NCBI GenBank assembly: GCA_021432605.1
Contig: MU271144.1
Span: forward strand, 988,606-1,052,605
Direction of reading: 5' to 3'
Length of the DNA stretch: 64,000 nt
Source: Coniochaeta sp. PMI_546
Taxonomy: Eukaryota; Ascomycota; Sordariomycetes; Coniochaetales; Coniochaetaceae
A model generated the notes under the pieces. It searched no databases. It saw nothing but the letters and a program-made list of their open reading frames with translations, and was not told the DNA's origin. The translations under genes were made by a program, and so were the position numbers. This document shows positions 62,105-64,000 of the stretch, piece by piece. Numbering within the stretch: the stretch's first letter is position 1; each line of letters starts with the position of its first letter.

Positions 62105-63410
62105 CTACTTTCCCGACATGATCCCCGATATGCGTAGCGCTAGATCGAGTATCGATAGATGCTCGTCTGCTCCATCAACTAGCCTCTTGTCAACCTCTGA
62201 GAAGACCCCGACAATCCTGTTCTTCTGCTCATCCGGGATCGTCTCGTCGTATATGACAGCCTGGTATAGCTGCGTCACAACTTGGCCGGCACTCCATCCG
62301 TCCGCCACCATATCCTCCACCACCTTCGCAACAGCCTGGTATGTCTCCCCCCCGTTGTGCGGTTTGATGGCCTTGACCAGCTCATCTATTGTCCTGTCCG
62401 GAATGACACCAGCAATATCCTCGACGATCTTGACCGTAACCCTCCGGTCGACATCGATGTCCATACCGTCGTCACCCTCGGCGCCGTCCTTCGGCGCCAC
62501 AGTAGCCCCCACCAACCGCGCCGCGCTTTGTAGATACGTGATGGCCTTCCGCAGATCGCCCTCGCTGCACTTGATGAGCGCGTCGACAGCACCATCTTCT
62601 ATCGCCACCCCTTCCTTCTCGGCAATCTCCTGCAGCCGCTTCTTGGCGTTGCCCTGGTCCAGGCTCTTGAACCGAAACTTGCTGCACCGGCTGGCCAGCG
62701 GGTCGATGATCCTCGTCACGTAGTTGCAGATGAGGCAGAAGCGCGTGATCTTGCTGTACGTCTCCATGGTGCGGCGCAGGGCGCTCTGGGCGTCCTGCGT
62801 CATGCTGTCGGCCTCGTCGAGGATGATGATCTTGAACGGCGGGCAGGGGTACCTGGCCTTGTACCCCGGCGGCGGGTTGGTGAGCTGCATGCGGGCAAAG
62901 TCCTTGACCTTCTCGCGGACGATGGAGATGCCGCGCTCGTCCGAGGCGTTGAGCTCCAGGACGCGCGTCTTGACCAGCTCCGGCCCGTAGAGCTCCTTTG
63001 CCAGGGCGAGGATGGTGGATGTCTTGCCCGTGCCGGGGGGCCCGTAGAAGAGCATGTGTGGTAACTATTGAGCGCGCACGTTGTCAGATACGTCTCTTGT
63101 CGGCTTTGTAGCCTTGAGATACAGCGGAACGGGACATTCGGCGTACATTTGATGCGTTGAGTGTTCTCTGGAGTACGGTGATAGTGTGGTCTTGGGCTGT
63201 GACGTCGCTCAGTGTCTTGGGACGGCTATGTCGGCCCAAATGTCAGCAGCTAGTCCGATGTATTTAACTCTTTGTTCCGGCGAGGGGGGTAGCATACTAT
63301 TTCTCAACCCAAGGCTGAGCTCTTGGTGCCTCGTTGGCCGGCTTGTCTTTGCTGGAGGATGCGCCATTGGAGGCAGCCTTTCGGGCCTTGAGGTCGAAAA
63401 AACTTGCCAT
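62105..63410 (-). CDS. RFC2: Replication factor C subunit 2 (clamp loader), 383 aa
   Basis: Minus-strand exons: 63410-63298, 63225-63147, 63064-62105; introns 72 and 82 nt. The start [16 protein letters not shown] leads into [18 protein letters not shown], which is split by the first intron inside the Tyr codon. Walker A is GPPGTGKT (about 72-79), the next motif LNASDERGI, Walker B IIILDEAD (D147) and the SRC motif ASRCSKFRF with the arginine finger. The C-terminal collar region follows with the usual length (~380 aa in total). The sequence best fits yeast Rfc2 / human RFC4 among the small subunits, which load PCNA at primer ends and also serve in checkpoint clamp-loader complexes. Nuclear protein. 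All splice sites are canonical GT-AG. Confidence 0.96.
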
Positions 63411-64000
63411 GGCTGCGAGATTAACAGAGCATGCGGAGTGGAAGGGCAGATGTTCGGGAACGAGATGTGGGATTACCGCGCTGGTCTCAACGGCGACGTC
63501 GAAGATGTCGGCGATAATCACTTAACGCGTGTCAAATGAAGTCGCGACTGGACCGCGTTCTGAGCTGAGTGAACCCCACCTTGGCAGAGGACCCACTCGA
63601 CCGGACTGTCCTCCGCCTGGAGCCTTGGACGAATGCTGGACCAATGGTCTCTGTCTGGTCTAATTCAGGGTCCTTCATGAAAGATAGAAGGGTTCACTTC
63701 AAGTTACCCCTGCGGGTTCGGCCTTCTTCTTGATCCTTGTGTCGCAGCTCATGCCGCAATGCACCCTGGACATCTTTGTTGAAGCACATATGTAAAACAG
63801 AGCGACAGGTGTGCGGCCCGACTCGTAGTGCGGCGCCTCCTCACTGCATGCTGGTTGAGCAGCTTTGAGTCTCATGTGCCGTCCCCATGTTCTAATTCTA
63901 AATAGCTATACAGGTATCACCACGTCTTTGCATTATAATCGTAGCACGATACATGCTCGGAAGGTTGTATAACTTCCGTGTTGGCTGCAGAATCATGCCT
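63411..64000. other. Intergenic, right edge (RFC2 promoter side)
   Basis: Upstream of RFC2; contains its promoter. No other frame or RNA gene is recognisable before the window ends. Confidence 0.5.

Overview
The window reads as chromosomal DNA of a filamentous ascomycete (Pezizomycotina, most likely a Sordariomycete). This rests on short introns (mostly 50-130 nt) with GT..AG borders and CTAAC/CTGAC-like branch sites, a balanced base composition, and a gene set typical of moulds: a C6 zinc-finger regulator, a fungal TauD-like dioxygenase, a Frizzled-like GPCR without a CRD, an anchored GH5 enzyme and a PRD-4/Rad53 kinase. The species was not identified. I see no tRNA, rRNA, CRISPR array or recognisable transposon.

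Layout. Left arm (0.3-16.5 kb): an atypical protein-kinase-like gene (-), a seven-exon C6 transcription factor (+) whose first exon appears to be only the ATG, and a five-exon TauD-type dioxygenase (+). Middle block, all on minus (21.8-29.9 kb): a CRT10-like protein, a membrane-anchored GH5 glycosidase and a seven-helix receptor. Then comes a 13.6-kb gene-poor stretch (29.9-43.6 kb) with a few weak, broken ankyrin-like reading frames. Right arm (43.6-63.4 kb), gene-dense: ammonium transporter (-), UTP18 (+), a coiled-coil orphan (+), an S9 oligopeptidase (-), EAF6 (-), the Rad53/Chk2-family kinase (-), an acidic conserved protein (+) and RFC2 (-).

Function. Most right-arm genes are housekeeping: ribosome biogenesis (UTP18), chromatin acetylation (EAF6), DNA replication and clamp loading (RFC2), checkpoint signalling (RAD53), peptide turnover and ammonium uptake. 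CRT10 in yeast affects expression of ribonucleotide reductase genes, so CRT10, RAD53, RFC2 and EAF6 all touch genome maintenance. They are not adjacent in one unit and the link is only an inference.

Most unusual points: two GC-AG introns in two different genes, an ATG-only exon followed by a 380-nt intron, a 43-nt internal exon, a kinase family with DFE in place of DFG, and a 10-base word (TACTGTGGTA) found at least six times, only between genes. No previously undescribed multi-gene system could be shown. Gene models were spliced by eye from frame, splice sites and remembered family alignments, without any database search.
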